Part shown: positions 48,688 to 60,100 of the stretch, piece by piece
Layout of the letters: every line of letters starts with the position of its first letter
Position numbering within the stretch: the first letter of the stretch is position 1
DNA from: Shewanella marina JCM 15074
GTDB lineage: Bacteria; Pseudomonadota; Gammaproteobacteria; Enterobacterales; Shewanellaceae
Direction of reading: 5' to 3'
Assembly (NCBI RefSeq): GCF_000614975.1
Contig: NZ_BALM01000002.1
Span: forward strand, 124,001-188,000
DNA length: 64,000 nucleotides
The notes under the pieces: generated by a model
What the model was told of the DNA's origin: nothing
Database searches by the model: none
What the model saw: only the letters and a program-made list of their open reading frames with translations
Position numbers and translations under genes: made by a program

Positions 48688-49479
48688 ATGCAAATACGTA
48701 TATTTCAAGTTGACGCTTTTGCCACACAAGCATTCAGTGGTAATCCCGCTGCCGTTTGTCCTCTTTCATATTGGCTTGATGATAAGTTGTTGCAACAAAT
48801 CGCAATGGAAAATAACTTATCTGAAACCGCCTTTTTAGTGGCCAATAAATCAGGTTTTGATATTCGTTGGTTTACCCCAACTGAAGAAGTTGATTTATGT
48901 GGACACGCCACTTTAGCGGCGGCGCATGTGTTATTTACTCATTTAGGTCACCCGCAACAACAGTTACGCTTTTATAGCAATAGTGGTGAGTTATGGGTTA
49001 CCCGTAATGACCAAGGTTTAACCCTTGATTTTCCTCAAGTAGAACAGCAAGCTGTTGAACCACCAAAAGCACTATTAAAAGGGCTAAACGGGATTGTTCC
49101 TAAGCAAACTTTTGCTGGGATGGACTATCTAGTTGAGCTTGAAAGTGAGCAGCAGTTATTAGCATTAACGCCTGATTTTGCCGCATGGGAATTACTTGAT
49201 TATCGTGGTGTGATAGTTACTGCGAAAGGGGATAAATGTGATTTTGTGAGTCGATGTTTTTATCCCGAACTTGGCGTTAAAGAAGACCCTGTAACCGGAT
49301 CGGCTCATTGCCAACTGGCGCCTTTCTGGGCCAATAAATTGGATAAATCAATATTAGTTGCCAAGCAGTTGTCTACTCGAGGCGGTGACATTATTTGTGA
49401 AGTCACTGCGCAAAGAGTGTTATTAACCGGTCATGCTGTCGATTATTTACAAGGCAATATTTGGCTAGAAGAGGCATAA
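48688..49479 (+). CDS. PhzF-family isomerase-like protein
   Basis: The 263-residue protein has two-domain PhzF/diaminopimelate-epimerase-like features: QVDAFATQAFSGNPAAVCPL, the catalytic Glu in NNLSETAFLV, FTPTEEVDLCGHATLAAAHVL, and the C-terminal KEDPVTGSAHCQLAPFWA. No phenazine genes are near, so this is one of the many PhzF homologues of unknown substrate. GAAGGAAC precedes the ATG. Confidence 0.88.
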   Translation: MQIRIFQVDAFATQAFSGNPAAVCPLSYWLDDKLLQQIAMENNLSETAFLVANKSGFDIRWFTPTEEVDLCGHATLAAAHVLFTHLGHPQQQLRFYSNSGELWVTRNDQGLTLDFPQVEQQAVEPPKALLKGLNGIVPKQTFAGMDYLVELESEQQLLALTPDFAAWELLDYRGVIVTAKGDKCDFVSRCFYPELGVKEDPVTGSAHCQLAPFWANKLDKSILVAKQLSTRGGDIICEVTAQRVLLTGHAVDYLQGNIWLEEA

Positions 49480-49609
49480 ATTGGTCTGACAAGTCGTGAT
49501 TTTGGTCAGACTACGACTAAAATAAGTCTTAAGGCGTAGTTATTGTTCATTCTTGCCTGTTTCGCTGTTGATTTACTATAAATTTCAGTCTGATACTCGT
49601 CATGCTTTT

Positions 49610-49642
49610 AGGTAATAAATAAATATATTTATTACCTTTTTA
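49610..49642 (+). terminator. AT-rich terminator after phzF
   Basis: A perfect 12-bp stem AGGTAATAAATA / TATTTATTACCT (49610-49621 with 49626-49637), loop AATA, is followed by TTTTTATT. The rest of the 49,480-49,908 spacer is AT-rich with no gene I can support. Confidence 0.6.
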
Positions 49643-49908
49643 TTGGCATTGTTTTGATGTATTTTACTAAATAATAATATTAATTGTTAACAAATCATGA
49701 TGTTGTCATGACTTCCCTAAATAATTCTCTGTTTTTCATTTGATTAGTGATACCTAATTAAGTATTCAGTAATTGGTTGCAATAATCCCTAAATGTTACT
49801 ATTTGTATAAGTACAAGGATGATGACTTAGATTAAATGCAGAAGTTTAGCGCAGCATTGTAATCGGTAAAGTTAGTTTGCATGGTTACAACTAACAGGGA
49901 TGTTAACG

Positions 49909-52900
49909 ATGAAATATAGAATGTCAGTATGGATGACTGCAATTGTTTTAATGCCTACGATGGCATTGGCGGCACAATCTTCAAAAATCAGCATGGCTAA
50001 TCAGGCTGACATTGTCGCCCAACTTGAGTTATCTTCATCCTATACATCTACTTCTGTTCATAGCACTGATGCAACGTATCCCCAATACCGACTAGTACCG
50101 TTAAATGGTTCAACGCCTCAAGCATTATCAACAGCTTCCCCCCAACAGAACTCAAACCGCCGCCATCAAAAATACCAACAATATTTTGGTCATTTACCGA
50201 TTTGGGCTCAGCAAGTGGCGGTGCATAGCAAAGATAATGATCAGGTTTATGCGATAAACGGTCAATTGGCACAAGATTTAGAGCAAGACATTTCTGCACA
50301 AGCGCTGGCGTTACATGATTCAGCAACAATATCTCCTGCCATTGAGCAGGCGATAAATCAGTATATTACGACTAAATACCCACAGTTTAGCTCAGACCAT
50401 ATTGAGGTAAGCAAGCAAACTTATATCTATGTCACTGAGGCTAATAAAGCGCGGATTACTATTTATTACCAAGCGAGATTAGAAGACAAAACGGGCGGAA
50501 TCGCCTTGCCGTATTTGCTTATTGATGCTGAAACAGGTGTGATTTATCGTCATTGGAATAACGTACAACATGTTGAAGCTACGGGGCCTGGTGGTAATGC
50601 AAAAACGGGTATTTATGAATATGGCGAAGATGTTACCTCATTACAGGTTACTCAAGAAGGTGACACTTGTATCCTAGAAAATGAGCATGTCAAAACCGTA
50701 GATTTGGCCCATGGTTCATCTAATCATCAAAGTTTTAGCTTTGATTGTCATCGTAATACTCATAAACAAATTAATGGTGCTTATTCACCGCTAAATGATG
50801 CCCATGCCTTTGGTAATGCCGTGTTTGATATGTACCAAGAATGGTATGGCATGGCGCCGCTCGATTTTCAATTACTGATGCGGGTACATTATTCTAACCA
50901 TTATGAAAATGCATTTTGGGATGGTAGCTCAATGACATTTGGTGACGGTCATGATGACTTCTATCCGCTAGTGTCACTTGATGTGGTGTCCCATGAAGTA
51001 AGTCATGGCTTTACCATGCAACATTCGCAGTTGATTTACCAAGGTCAATCCGGTGGTATTAATGAAGCGTTTTCTGATATGGCAGGTGAAGCTGCTGAGT
51101 CGTTTTTATTAGGGCAAAATGATTGGTATGTCGGTGCCGATATTACTAAGAGAACCACAGCATTACGTTATTTTGAAGATCCAACCCGTGATAACCGTTC
51201 GATAAAACACGCGGATCAATACCGAGTTGGAATGGATGTGCATTATTCCAGTGGCGTATTTAACCGTGCATTCTATTTATTGGCTAATAGTCCTAACTGG
51301 GATGTGCGAAAGGCATTTCATGTGATGCTATATGCCAATGTTAATTATTGGCTGAACAGCACAGATTATATTGATGGTGCCTGCGGTGCGATTAATGCCG
51401 CTAGCGATTTAGGCTTAAGTCCATTCGATGTGCATAGTGCATTCACTCAAGTAGGAGTCGTGTGTACTGGGCTTGACCATATCGATCAAGATCAAGATGG
51501 CATGTCTGATTTTTGGGAGATAGGCGTTGGCTTAGATCCAAATAGTGATGACTCCGCCTTGGATGGTGATCAAGATGGCCTAACTAATCTACAAGAGTTT
51601 AATTATCAAACTCATCCATTCCACTCAGATACCGATCATGATGCGTTAAGCGATGGTGATGAAGTTAATATTTATGCAACTGAGCCACTGATTGCAGATA
51701 GTGATGGTGACTTAATTAATGATGGTTGGGAGGTGAGATACGGTTTTAATCCTTTATTTAGTGGTGATGCCAATAATGATTTTGACGGTGATGGTTTTAG
51801 TAATTTAATTGAATTCCAATTGTCCACTATACCGACAGATCACTTATCTAGACCTGAATTAATTACCAATAAACATTTTGGGTTTGAAAACCAGCAATTA
51901 CCGCATCTGTGGGCGACTTCATCTCAGTTTGATACTGGTTGGCTCACTAATAATCAACAAGCTCATCAAGGTCAATACTCATTAGGATCGCGTTCGATTG
52001 ATGATGACCAAACCGCAGAGATTCATTGGTTAGGCTTATTTGAGGAGGGTTATTTATATTTTAATTACTATCTAGATAGTGAAAGTTATGGCGATTATCT
52101 TGAACTTTATATCGATGGTGAATTAGTTAAAAAACTCGATACACAGCAACAGTGGCAGCATGTTAACCACCATCTAGACGCGGGAGTGCACAGTATTAGT
52201 TGGCGATACCGTAAAGACTCAAGTGTCACCAGCGGTGCTGATGCTGCATGGATTGATGATATCAGTTTTGGTCGTTTTGATGGTGATGGCGACAGTGACG
52301 GCATTGCTGATTTATGGGAAATAAATCATGGGATGGACCCGTTTAATGCTAATGATGCCAGTGAAGATTGGGACGGCGATTTTGTCAGTAATCTTGATGA
52401 GTCCATATTAGGCACTGATATCTATTTAGCAGACAGTGATAATGATGGTATGCCAGATGGGTGGGAGGTAAGCCATCAACTTAACCCATTAGTGGTTGAT
52501 TATTTACAAGATAGTGACGGTGATGGCTATCATCATCTAGCAGAATTCTATGCTAATAGTGATCCTCAAGATAAAAGTTCAACCCCTCAAGCGGTAGCAG
52601 ACTTTAAACACTCTTTTGAAACCGCTCAATTGCCAGATTTATGGCGATTATTATCAAATACTATTGCCGCCAATAATTGGCATCTTAGTCAACAAAACGC
52701 ACCTGACGGTCAACAGTTAATTAAGGTCAATGGTGAGCAGTTATTTCCATTAAATCTAGCACTTGGGGGGATTTTTAAACGAAGTTATTTGGTGTTTGAT
52801 TATCAAATTATTGCTGCTGATGCTTGTTGTACTGTTGCCGCTGTAAAAGTGGATAATCACAATCATGAGCTAAAGCAGAATCAAGGCTGGCAGACTAAAG

Positions 52901-55900
52901 CTATTAGTCTAGATGCTGGTAGTCATTTGATTGAGTGGTGGTTTAAGGGACTTGATAATAGCGACCAAATATTACTAGATAATGTATTGCTGGTCAGTGC
53001 TAATTCTACTGTTGACCATGATAACGATCAAATGCCTGATTTTTGGGAGTTAAGTTACGGCTTAAATATCAGTGATGCCTCTGATGCACTGCAAGATTTA
53101 GATAATGATGGTTTAACAAATTTAGCTGAGTACCAGCAATCAACCGAACCTAATAACCGTGATTCAGACTTTGATCAAATAGATGACGGCTGGGAGGTCG
53201 AGTTTGGGTTAGACCCATTAGATTATGACGATGCCGAGCTTGATAGCGATAATGATGGTTACAGCAATCTGCAAGAATTTATGGCTGGGACTAATCCCGT
53301 TGATGCAACATCATCGCCAATAGCGTTATTTGACTTATACCAATCTTTTGAAACGCCTGAATTACCAAGCGGCTGGTTGCTGGTGGGGCATGGAGAGCAT
53401 CAATGGCAAGTTAACCGTGATAGTGCCAGTGATGGTCAGCAAAGCCTTGCTATTAACTCAGAGACCATGGGAGCGCAAGGTGTCGGCATTAAAGGCTTAA
53501 TGCCAGTTGGTTATATTGTTTTTGATTATTTATTACCTGAAGATGCTTCTTGTTGCAGTGCCAATATTGTCATTAATGGTGAAGCTCAGCCCTTAACTCA
53601 TGATAGTCAATGGCAAACTAAGGTTATCTTTCATCATGGAGGCGCTGATTTTGTGCGCTGGACTTATGAGTCATCTAATCAACAGGGTTTAATGCACTTA
53701 GATAATATCCATATTGTTGCTCGTGATTCAGCGCGTGATCATGACAATGATGGTATACCGGATATTTGGGAAGTCGAAAATAATCTTAACTTGAGTGATA
53801 GCAGTGATGCGAGCCAAGATCCTGACAATGATGGTTTAGATAATTTAGGTGAATATTTAGCGGCCACCTATCCATTTTATGCTGATAGCGATGGTGACCA
53901 ACTGCCTGATGGCTGGGAGGTTCAGTATGGATTGGATCCTAAAGATCAACATGATGCGCTATTAGATGCAGACAGTGATGGCTACAGTAATCACTTAGAA
54001 TTTATTGCTCAATCCGATCCAACATCAATGAATTCAGTGCCACAGTTTATTAGCGAGATGGCGCAATCATTTGAGCAAGCTGAAATACCGCAAGGCTGGT
54101 ATATCCCTGAAGCTGCCGATGCGGGTTGGCGTATCGACGATTCGCAAGCATCTGATGGGATCTATAGTTTAGGTGCAGATATGATTACAGATAGTGAGCG
54201 GGCAGTGATTCAATGGCAAGCGCATTTTAGTGATTCATTTCTGTTAATGGATATTAAAACCGCCAGTGAAGCTTGTTGTGACCGTTTTGATTTGTTAATC
54301 GACAATCAATTGGTATTCAGTGCGGGTGGTGAGCAGGATTGGCAAAATGCGCTAGTGAATATTGATGCTGGCGTACATACAATGAGTTTGGTTTATCGTA
54401 AAGACTTTAGTGCTTCGCAGGGACAAGATACGGTATGGATCGATAATCTACGCTTTGGTATTCGTCAACTTAAAGACAGTGATAGTGATGGTATCCCGGA
54501 TGAGTGGGAGATCCTAAATGGTTTAGACCAATGGGATGCTTCTGATGCTGCACTAGATAATGATAATGACGGTTTAAGTAATTTACTTGAATATCAAATT
54601 GGTTCAAATATTAACGCGATAGATTCTGATAACGATGGTGTGATTGATAATGAAGATTCTGCGCCAATGGATGACGATATTGGCCAACATCAAGCGCCGC
54701 AGTTTCACCTTGATGATATTTTATATATCGAAGCCACTGGGCCATTAACCGCATTAACATTGCCGCAAGTAATGGTAAGCGATAATGGTTGGTTACCACC
54801 GCAAGTGACGCACGATCAAGCCGCCCAATTAGAGATTGGACAATATCAAGTGACTTGGGTTGCGACTGATGGGGAAGGTAATAGTGCTTCAGCGCAGCAG
54901 CAAGTCATCATTCGTGATACTACGGCACCTGAATTTGACTTGGTTGATGTTGTTCAAATTGATGCTGCCGGTTTTTATACTAATGTCAGTGAACATCTTA
55001 ATGTTATCGCATTCGATTTAGTTGACGGTGAAGTATCAGTGACTCTACAAGGGCCACAAAAATATTCTTCGGGTGCTCATCAAGTTAGTGTGATGGCTGC
55101 TGATACTGCAGGCAATCAAGCCACTTATCTGGTTAATGTTGAAATTTTGCCTCAACTGAGCATTGTTGAGCAGTCATTTGCTGAGCCGGGTGAATATGCG
55201 CAAGTGGCCATTTTACTCAGTGGTAAAGCCGCGCAATATCCTGTTGTTGTCGATTATCAAGTACATGGTTTAAGTCAGTTAGTGACAGGTTCCGTTCAAA
55301 TCAATGAGGGACAATCAGGCGCGATTTGGTTTGTGGTCGATGATGGTGCTAATGCCTCGACAGAGGTGACAGCCGAGTTAGTTTATAGCACTAATAGCGG
55401 TCTTAGTGAGCAAAGACAAGCCAAAGTCAATATTATTGATTATAACCTCGCGCCTGATCTTGGGATCGAATTACAACAAAATCAACAGACTGTCAGCGTA
55501 GTGAGCGCAACGGCTGGGGAAGTGACGTTAGTCACTCATATCGATGATATCAATGCTTCTGATCTACATCAGGTGAGTTATCAATTATCAGAACAACTGC
55601 AACAAGCACAAGTCAGTACTATCAGTGATGGCTTTATTATCGACCCTAGTCAATTAACCGCGGGAACTTACCAAATTACGGTGCAGGTTTCAGAGATTAA
55701 TACCCACGAAAAACACACTGTTAATTATGTTAGCCAATTGGTGGTTGTTAATGACACGCCGCAGTTAGGTAATCAAGACAGTGATGGTGATGGGGTGGAT
55801 GACTTGCTGGAAGGCCTCGCTGATACTGATAGTGATGGTATTGCCGATTATTTAGATAATGACAGTCATCATGCCAGATTACCTATCTCTGATGGTGATT

Positions 55901-56832
55901 CACCACTGCAGACCTTGAGCCATCAAAAATTACGTTTAGGTTGGTTGAATTTACAAACTAATGGACTCAGTGCTGCAACGGCAGATTTAAGCTTAGAAAC
56001 AATAGCCAAATTGTTGCCTTATCAGCCGGCAGGTGGGGGAGCAAGCTTATTGACGACTTCAACAAACAATACCATGGTTGTTGATGCGCAAATTACTCAG
56101 GTAACGCCTGTTATTGATATTGTGTTGGTGAATCAAACTACATCGACTCAAGCTATGCTACTAATGCCTGCTATGTCGGAAAAAGTATTAACTGAAAATA
56201 ATATTCTGGCTATTTATACAGATGAACATCAATGGCAAGCATTACAGGTTGATGGTGATAATCATATTGCCAGTGCACAAAGTGATATCAATGGTAATTG
56301 CCCATACATGATGAGTGATAATTACCAAGCTGGTTTAAATAGTGGTGATAATTGTATTTTGTTAACCCTAGCAGATGGTGGCATATACGATAATGATAAC
56401 GAGCGTAATGGCCATGTAAGTTTTACTGGTGTCGTGGTCACTGAAAGAGCCAATACTTTGCCTGAAATTGTGATTCAAATGGTGACACAGGCGAATGAAG
56501 CAACCAAAATAATAATTGATGCTTCGGCATCGATTGATTTTGATGGTGATCGACTTCGTTATCACTGGACTTTACCTGACGCATTAGTGGCAACTGAGAT
56601 TGCTACTGGTAAGCTCGAAGTGCAACTGCCTAATGTGGATAGTCATACTCAATTTACCATTGAGCTAATGGTGTCAGACGGTATTGCCGAGGTCAGTCAG
56701 CAAGTGCAGGTACAAGTGAATAATGTAGTGAGTGAAACTGCAGTACCAGCACAAGAGAGTAGTGGTGGTTCGTTATCGATACTCAGTTTATTAGTTCTTT
56801 TTATTATAAGAGCAAGGTATTATCAAAAATAA
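49909..56832 (+). CDS. giant secreted M4 (thermolysin-like) metalloprotease with four repeat cassettes and GlyGly-CTERM
   Basis: The product is 2,307 residues. In order: signal peptide (..MALAA), propeptide (about 25-215), and an M4 protease domain with HEVSH at 362-366, third zinc ligand Glu386 (24 residues from the first His, as in thermolysin) and active-site His445. Four cassettes of about 242 residues start near 650, 895, 1137 and 1379. Each is a beta-sandwich module ('SFE..LP..W' start, 'WIDDI/LDN' end) followed by DxDxDG calcium-binding repeats with the signature DG.PD.WE. Two HYR-like Ig domains (near 1597 and 1672), more DxDxDG repeats, a PKD-like domain and a GlyGly-CTERM (ESSGGS, helix, RARYYQK) complete it. 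The start at 49909 is set by AGGGA at 49896-49900. Confidence 0.93.
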   Translation: MKYRMSVWMTAIVLMPTMALAAQSSKISMANQADIVAQLELSSSYTSTSVHSTDATYPQYRLVPLNGSTPQALSTASPQQNSNRRHQKYQQYFGHLPIWAQQVAVHSKDNDQVYAINGQLAQDLEQDISAQALALHDSATISPAIEQAINQYITTKYPQFSSDHIEVSKQTYIYVTEANKARITIYYQARLEDKTGGIALPYLLIDAETGVIYRHWNNVQHVEATGPGGNAKTGIYEYGEDVTSLQVTQEGDTCILENEHVKTVDLAHGSSNHQSFSFDCHRNTHKQINGAYSPLNDAHAFGNAVFDMYQEWYGMAPLDFQLLMRVHYSNHYENAFWDGSSMTFGDGHDDFYPLVSLDVVSHEVSHGFTMQHSQLIYQGQSGGINEAFSDMAGEAAESFLLGQNDWYVGADITKRTTALRYFEDPTRDNRSIKHADQYRVGMDVHYSSGVFNRAFYLLANSPNWDVRKAFHVMLYANVNYWLNSTDYIDGACGAINAASDLGLSPFDVHSAFTQVGVVCTGLDHIDQDQDGMSDFWEIGVGLDPNSDDSALDGDQDGLTNLQEFNYQTHPFHSDTDHDALSDGDEVNIYATEPLIADSDGDLINDGWEVRYGFNPLFSGDANNDFDGDGFSNLIEFQLSTIPTDHLSRPELITNKHFGFENQQLPHLWATSSQFDTGWLTNNQQAHQGQYSLGSRSIDDDQTAEIHWLGLFEEGYLYFNYYLDSESYGDYLELYIDGELVKKLDTQQQWQHVNHHLDAGVHSISWRYRKDSSVTSGADAAWIDDISFGRFDGDGDSDGIADLWEINHGMDPFNANDASEDWDGDFVSNLDESILGTDIYLADSDNDGMPDGWEVSHQLNPLVVDYLQDSDGDGYHHLAEFYANSDPQDKSSTPQAVADFKHSFETAQLPDLWRLLSNTIAANNWHLSQQNAPDGQQLIKVNGEQLFPLNLALGGIFKRSYLVFDYQIIAADACCTVAAVKVDNHNHELKQNQGWQTKAISLDAGSHLIEWWFKGLDNSDQILLDNVLLVSANSTVDHDNDQMPDFWELSYGLNISDASDALQDLDNDGLTNLAEYQQSTEPNNRDSDFDQIDDGWEVEFGLDPLDYDDAELDSDNDGYSNLQEFMAGTNPVDATSSPIALFDLYQSFETPELPSGWLLVGHGEHQWQVNRDSASDGQQSLAINSETMGAQGVGIKGLMPVGYIVFDYLLPEDASCCSANIVINGEAQPLTHDSQWQTKVIFHHGGADFVRWTYESSNQQGLMHLDNIHIVARDSARDHDNDGIPDIWEVENNLNLSDSSDASQDPDNDGLDNLGEYLAATYPFYADSDGDQLPDGWEVQYGLDPKDQHDALLDADSDGYSNHLEFIAQSDPTSMNSVPQFISEMAQSFEQAEIPQGWYIPEAADAGWRIDDSQASDGIYSLGADMITDSERAVIQWQAHFSDSFLLMDIKTASEACCDRFDLLIDNQLVFSAGGEQDWQNALVNIDAGVHTMSLVYRKDFSASQGQDTVWIDNLRFGIRQLKDSDSDGIPDEWEILNGLDQWDASDAALDNDNDGLSNLLEYQIGSNINAIDSDNDGVIDNEDSAPMDDDIGQHQAPQFHLDDILYIEATGPLTALTLPQVMVSDNGWLPPQVTHDQAAQLEIGQYQVTWVATDGEGNSASAQQQVIIRDTTAPEFDLVDVVQIDAAGFYTNVSEHLNVIAFDLVDGEVSVTLQGPQKYSSGAHQVSVMAADTAGNQATYLVNVEILPQLSIVEQSFAEPGEYAQVAILLSGKAAQYPVVVDYQVHGLSQLVTGSVQINEGQSGAIWFVVDDGANASTEVTAELVYSTNSGLSEQRQAKVNIIDYNLAPDLGIELQQNQQTVSVVSATAGEVTLVTHIDDINASDLHQVSYQLSEQLQQAQVSTISDGFIIDPSQLTAGTYQITVQVSEINTHEKHTVNYVSQLVVVNDTPQLGNQDSDGDGVDDLLEGLADTDSDGIADYLDNDSHHARLPISDGDSPLQTLSHQKLRLGWLNLQTNGLSAATADLSLETIAKLLPYQPAGGGASLLTTSTNNTMVVDAQITQVTPVIDIVLVNQTTSTQAMLLMPAMSEKVLTENNILAIYTDEHQWQALQVDGDNHIASAQSDINGNCPYMMSDNYQAGLNSGDNCILLTLADGGIYDNDNERNGHVSFTGVVVTERANTLPEIVIQMVTQANEATKIIIDASASIDFDGDRLRYHWTLPDALVATEIATGKLEVQLPNVDSHTQFTIELMVSDGIAEVSQQVQVQVNNVVSETAVPAQESSGGSLSILSLLVLFIIRARYYQK

Positions 56833-56856
56833 TGCCTTAATAAAATAATCACATAT

Positions 56857-56890
56857 AAAAACAGCACCTTAAAATAGGTGCTGTTTTTAT
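56857..56890 (+). terminator. terminator after the first M4 protease
   Basis: A perfect 13-bp stem (56857-56869 with 56876-56888) with a 6-nt loop ends in five T. It lies 24 bases after the stop. Confidence 0.9.
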
Positions 56891-57176
56891 TTTTAAAGTA
56901 GTTATGTTTTAAATAGAAATAACAAGTATAAGTTTGTTAGTATTTTGAGATTAATAAAATCGTTATTTGCAAATGTGGAGATAATTTAATATTAGGCTTG
57001 GCTAATAATTGTGATCTGTATAACTAACTACGACTAAAGCTTTCTATATAATATTATTCAATGAATAGAGTTATTCATTATTCCTGTTTTATACAGAACT
57101 CATCATTAGCGATTGTTTTATAAAAATAATATGCAAAAGCTAAATGTTATTAATGCCCATTATTATATGTAATATT
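56891..57176. other. AT-rich spacer between the two M4 proteases
   Basis: About 285 bases without a gene I can support. The second protease probably has its own promoter here, because a strong terminator ends the first gene. Confidence 0.5.
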
Positions 57177-60100
57177 ATGAATTATAAAGTATTAAATATG
57201 CTTGGACTTTTGCTATGCATGAGTTTTGGCGCTGCTGTAGCAGCTGACAACGTTTCATTGCAAGATAAGGATGACATTTTAAATCAAATCGCGTTAGGGA
57301 TGGGCAGTAAACAAGGTACGCGCTTGTTAACTGTAGATGCTGATAAGCCTTATCTTGAACCTATCATTCTCGCCACTAAATTAGACAATATCTTGGCTAA
57401 TCAGGATATTAAGCATGAGCGTTATCAACAGTATTTATCTGGTATTCCAATTTGGTCGCATCAAGTTATATTACATAAACAAGCGAGCAATATTTATAAT
57501 ATAAATGGAAAAATCATCAATAATCATATAATCCTTGATAAAAATACAACTTATTATAAAGATGTTAATGTCGATGATGACATTGATGGTTTTATATTGT
57601 CAAAATTTAGATGGTTTGATCGAAATAATAGTCAGGAACTTGAACGAAATAAATATATTTATATTGATGATGGTCATGCTTATTTAAGTTTATTTGTACA
57701 AAAGAAAATAACCGATACACAAGGGAATATTGCTATTCCATCGATTATTATTGATCTCGAAAGCGGTAAAATACTTAAATATTGGAATAACTTACAGTTT
57801 GAACAAGCAACCGGCCCCGGTGGTAATATTAAAGTCGGCCAGTATCAATTTGGCCAAGATTATCCATTCTTAGATGTCAGCCATAGCAATGGGCAATGTC
57901 AGTTTAATAATGACAATGTCATGACTATTGATATGAAAAATGGCACGACTAATACTACGCCTTACCAATTTGGTTGCGGAAATAATGAATATAAACAAGT
58001 TAATGGCGCTTTTTCGCCATTAAATGATGCCCACGCCTTTGCCACCAATGTGGTTGAGTTATATCAGCAGTGGTTTGGCATTAAACCTCTCGATAAAAAA
58101 TTAATTATGCGAGTGCATTATCGTCAAAATTTTGAAAATGCGATGTGGGATGGCAGTGCATTGAGTTTTGGTGATGGTGGCAATAAATACTTCCCAATGG
58201 TGTCGTTGGATATTGTTGGCCATGAGGTCAGCCATGGTTTTACCAGCCAACATTCAAAACTCATTTATTGGGGGCAGTCTGGTGCCATTAATGAGTCATT
58301 TTCAGATATGGCGGGCGAGGCAGTAGAGTACTTTGTTAAAGGTGAAAATGATTGGTTAGTCGGTGCTGATATCAGCAAGCATAAGCCTGCTATGCGCTAT
58401 TTTGATGATCCAACTAAAGATGGGATCTCAGTTGCCCATATTAAGGATTATCAAGAAGGAATGGATGTCCACTTTGGTAGTGGTATCTTTAATCACGCCT
58501 TCTATCTGCTGGCGCATAAACCACAATGGAATGTGCGCAAAGCATTTAGTGCCATGTTATATGCCAATAAAAACTATTGGTTGCCAAATACTGATTTTAA
58601 TTCAGCCGCTTGTGGCGTTATTAATAGTGCTGCCGATCTCGGTTATAACCCTTTTGATGTGATTGATGCATTTGCTGTGGTGGGCGTGCAATGTCAACAG
58701 TTACCAGAATTAGATTTAGATCATGATGGCATGTCAGATTTTTGGGAAAAGGCGCACGATTTAGATATTAATGGTAATGATGCAGGTTTCGATCCTGATA
58801 GCGATGGTTTAACCAATATTGAAGAGTTCAATGCATTAACCAATCCACATCTTGCCGATAGTGACAGTGATGGTTTAACTGATAAAGCCGAATTAGTGCA
58901 GTACAAAACCAGCCCAATTTATGCTGATACTGATAAAGATGGCATGAGTGATGGTTGGGAAGTACAGCATCAGTTATTGCCGTTAGATAAGCGTGATGCT
59001 AACCAAGATATCGATCAGGATGGATTCACTAACCTAGTTGAGTTTGTATTGGCGACCGATCCTCGTAATGCCAAGCAAAAACCTGAATTAATTCGTCAAA
59101 AAACCTATTCATTTGAACAGCAACAGTTACCGCATAATTGGCAATCAGACAGTTGGCAGCCCAGTAACCTAGCGGCTTATGATGGCAATATGGCGCTCAG
59201 TGTTAGCTCAGCGGTAGCTGAAGCACAATTAGATTGGCAAGGTTACTTTGCTAAGGGCTATGTGCATTTTAATTTTAAACAGCAAAGCGATAATGTTTGC
59301 CAAGCTCAATTAATTGTCATGGTTGATGGCAGACCTGTGGCGAGTTTAAAAGCGAATGCACAATGGCAAAATTACCACTATCCGTTAACAGCGGGCTTGC
59401 ATAAAGTATCGTGGCGCTATCAAACGGGTAACTGTGGTGATAGCAGCTTTATCTTTGTTGATAAAGTCAGTTATGGCGCTTTTGATGGTGATGCTGACGG
59501 TGATCAGATCCCTGATATTTGGGAACTGCAACATGGCTTAGATCCCACCTTAACCGCTGATGCCCAGCAAGATTGGGATGGTGACTATTTATCGAATTTA
59601 CAAGAGTTCCAGCAACAAACCTTACTTGATAATGCTGATAGCGATGGCGATTTGATTAATGATGGCTTTGAGTTGCAATTTGGCTTAAATCCGTTAGTTG
59701 ATGATGCCAATACTGATATTGATGCCGATGGTATTGATGCATTATCTGAATATATTGGTGGCAGTCAGCCTAACAATAAACAATCGACGCCAGCAGATAT
59801 TGACGATTTTTATGATGATTTTAGTCAAGGTTTAAATACCGCAAGATGGCGTCATCTAGTTAACCACCGAGTTAACTGGCAAGTTAAAAAACTCGCGATT
59901 CAAGGGCAAAGCTTAATTTTTGACGGTAAAGCTAATATTGATGTTGAGCTTGCGTTATCAGGTCGATTTAAACAGAGCTATTTAGTGTTTGATTATCAGT
60001 TAAATAGCACTGCGCAGGCGAGTCTACTGACTCGACACCAACAATTATCATTGCAACCTTCAGCGACGTGGTGTAAACAAATTATTGATATCAATGCAGG

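Noticed and set aside
48688..49479. Phenazine biosynthesis locus suggested by PhzF
   Set aside because: No other phz genes are in the neighbourhood; PhzF homologues are widespread outside phenazine producers.
51480..54690. CRISPR or DNA tandem repeat in the protease gene
   Set aside because: The repeats are protein-level DxDxDG and sandwich cassettes of about 720 bp in a single open frame, with no conserved DNA repeat-spacer pattern.
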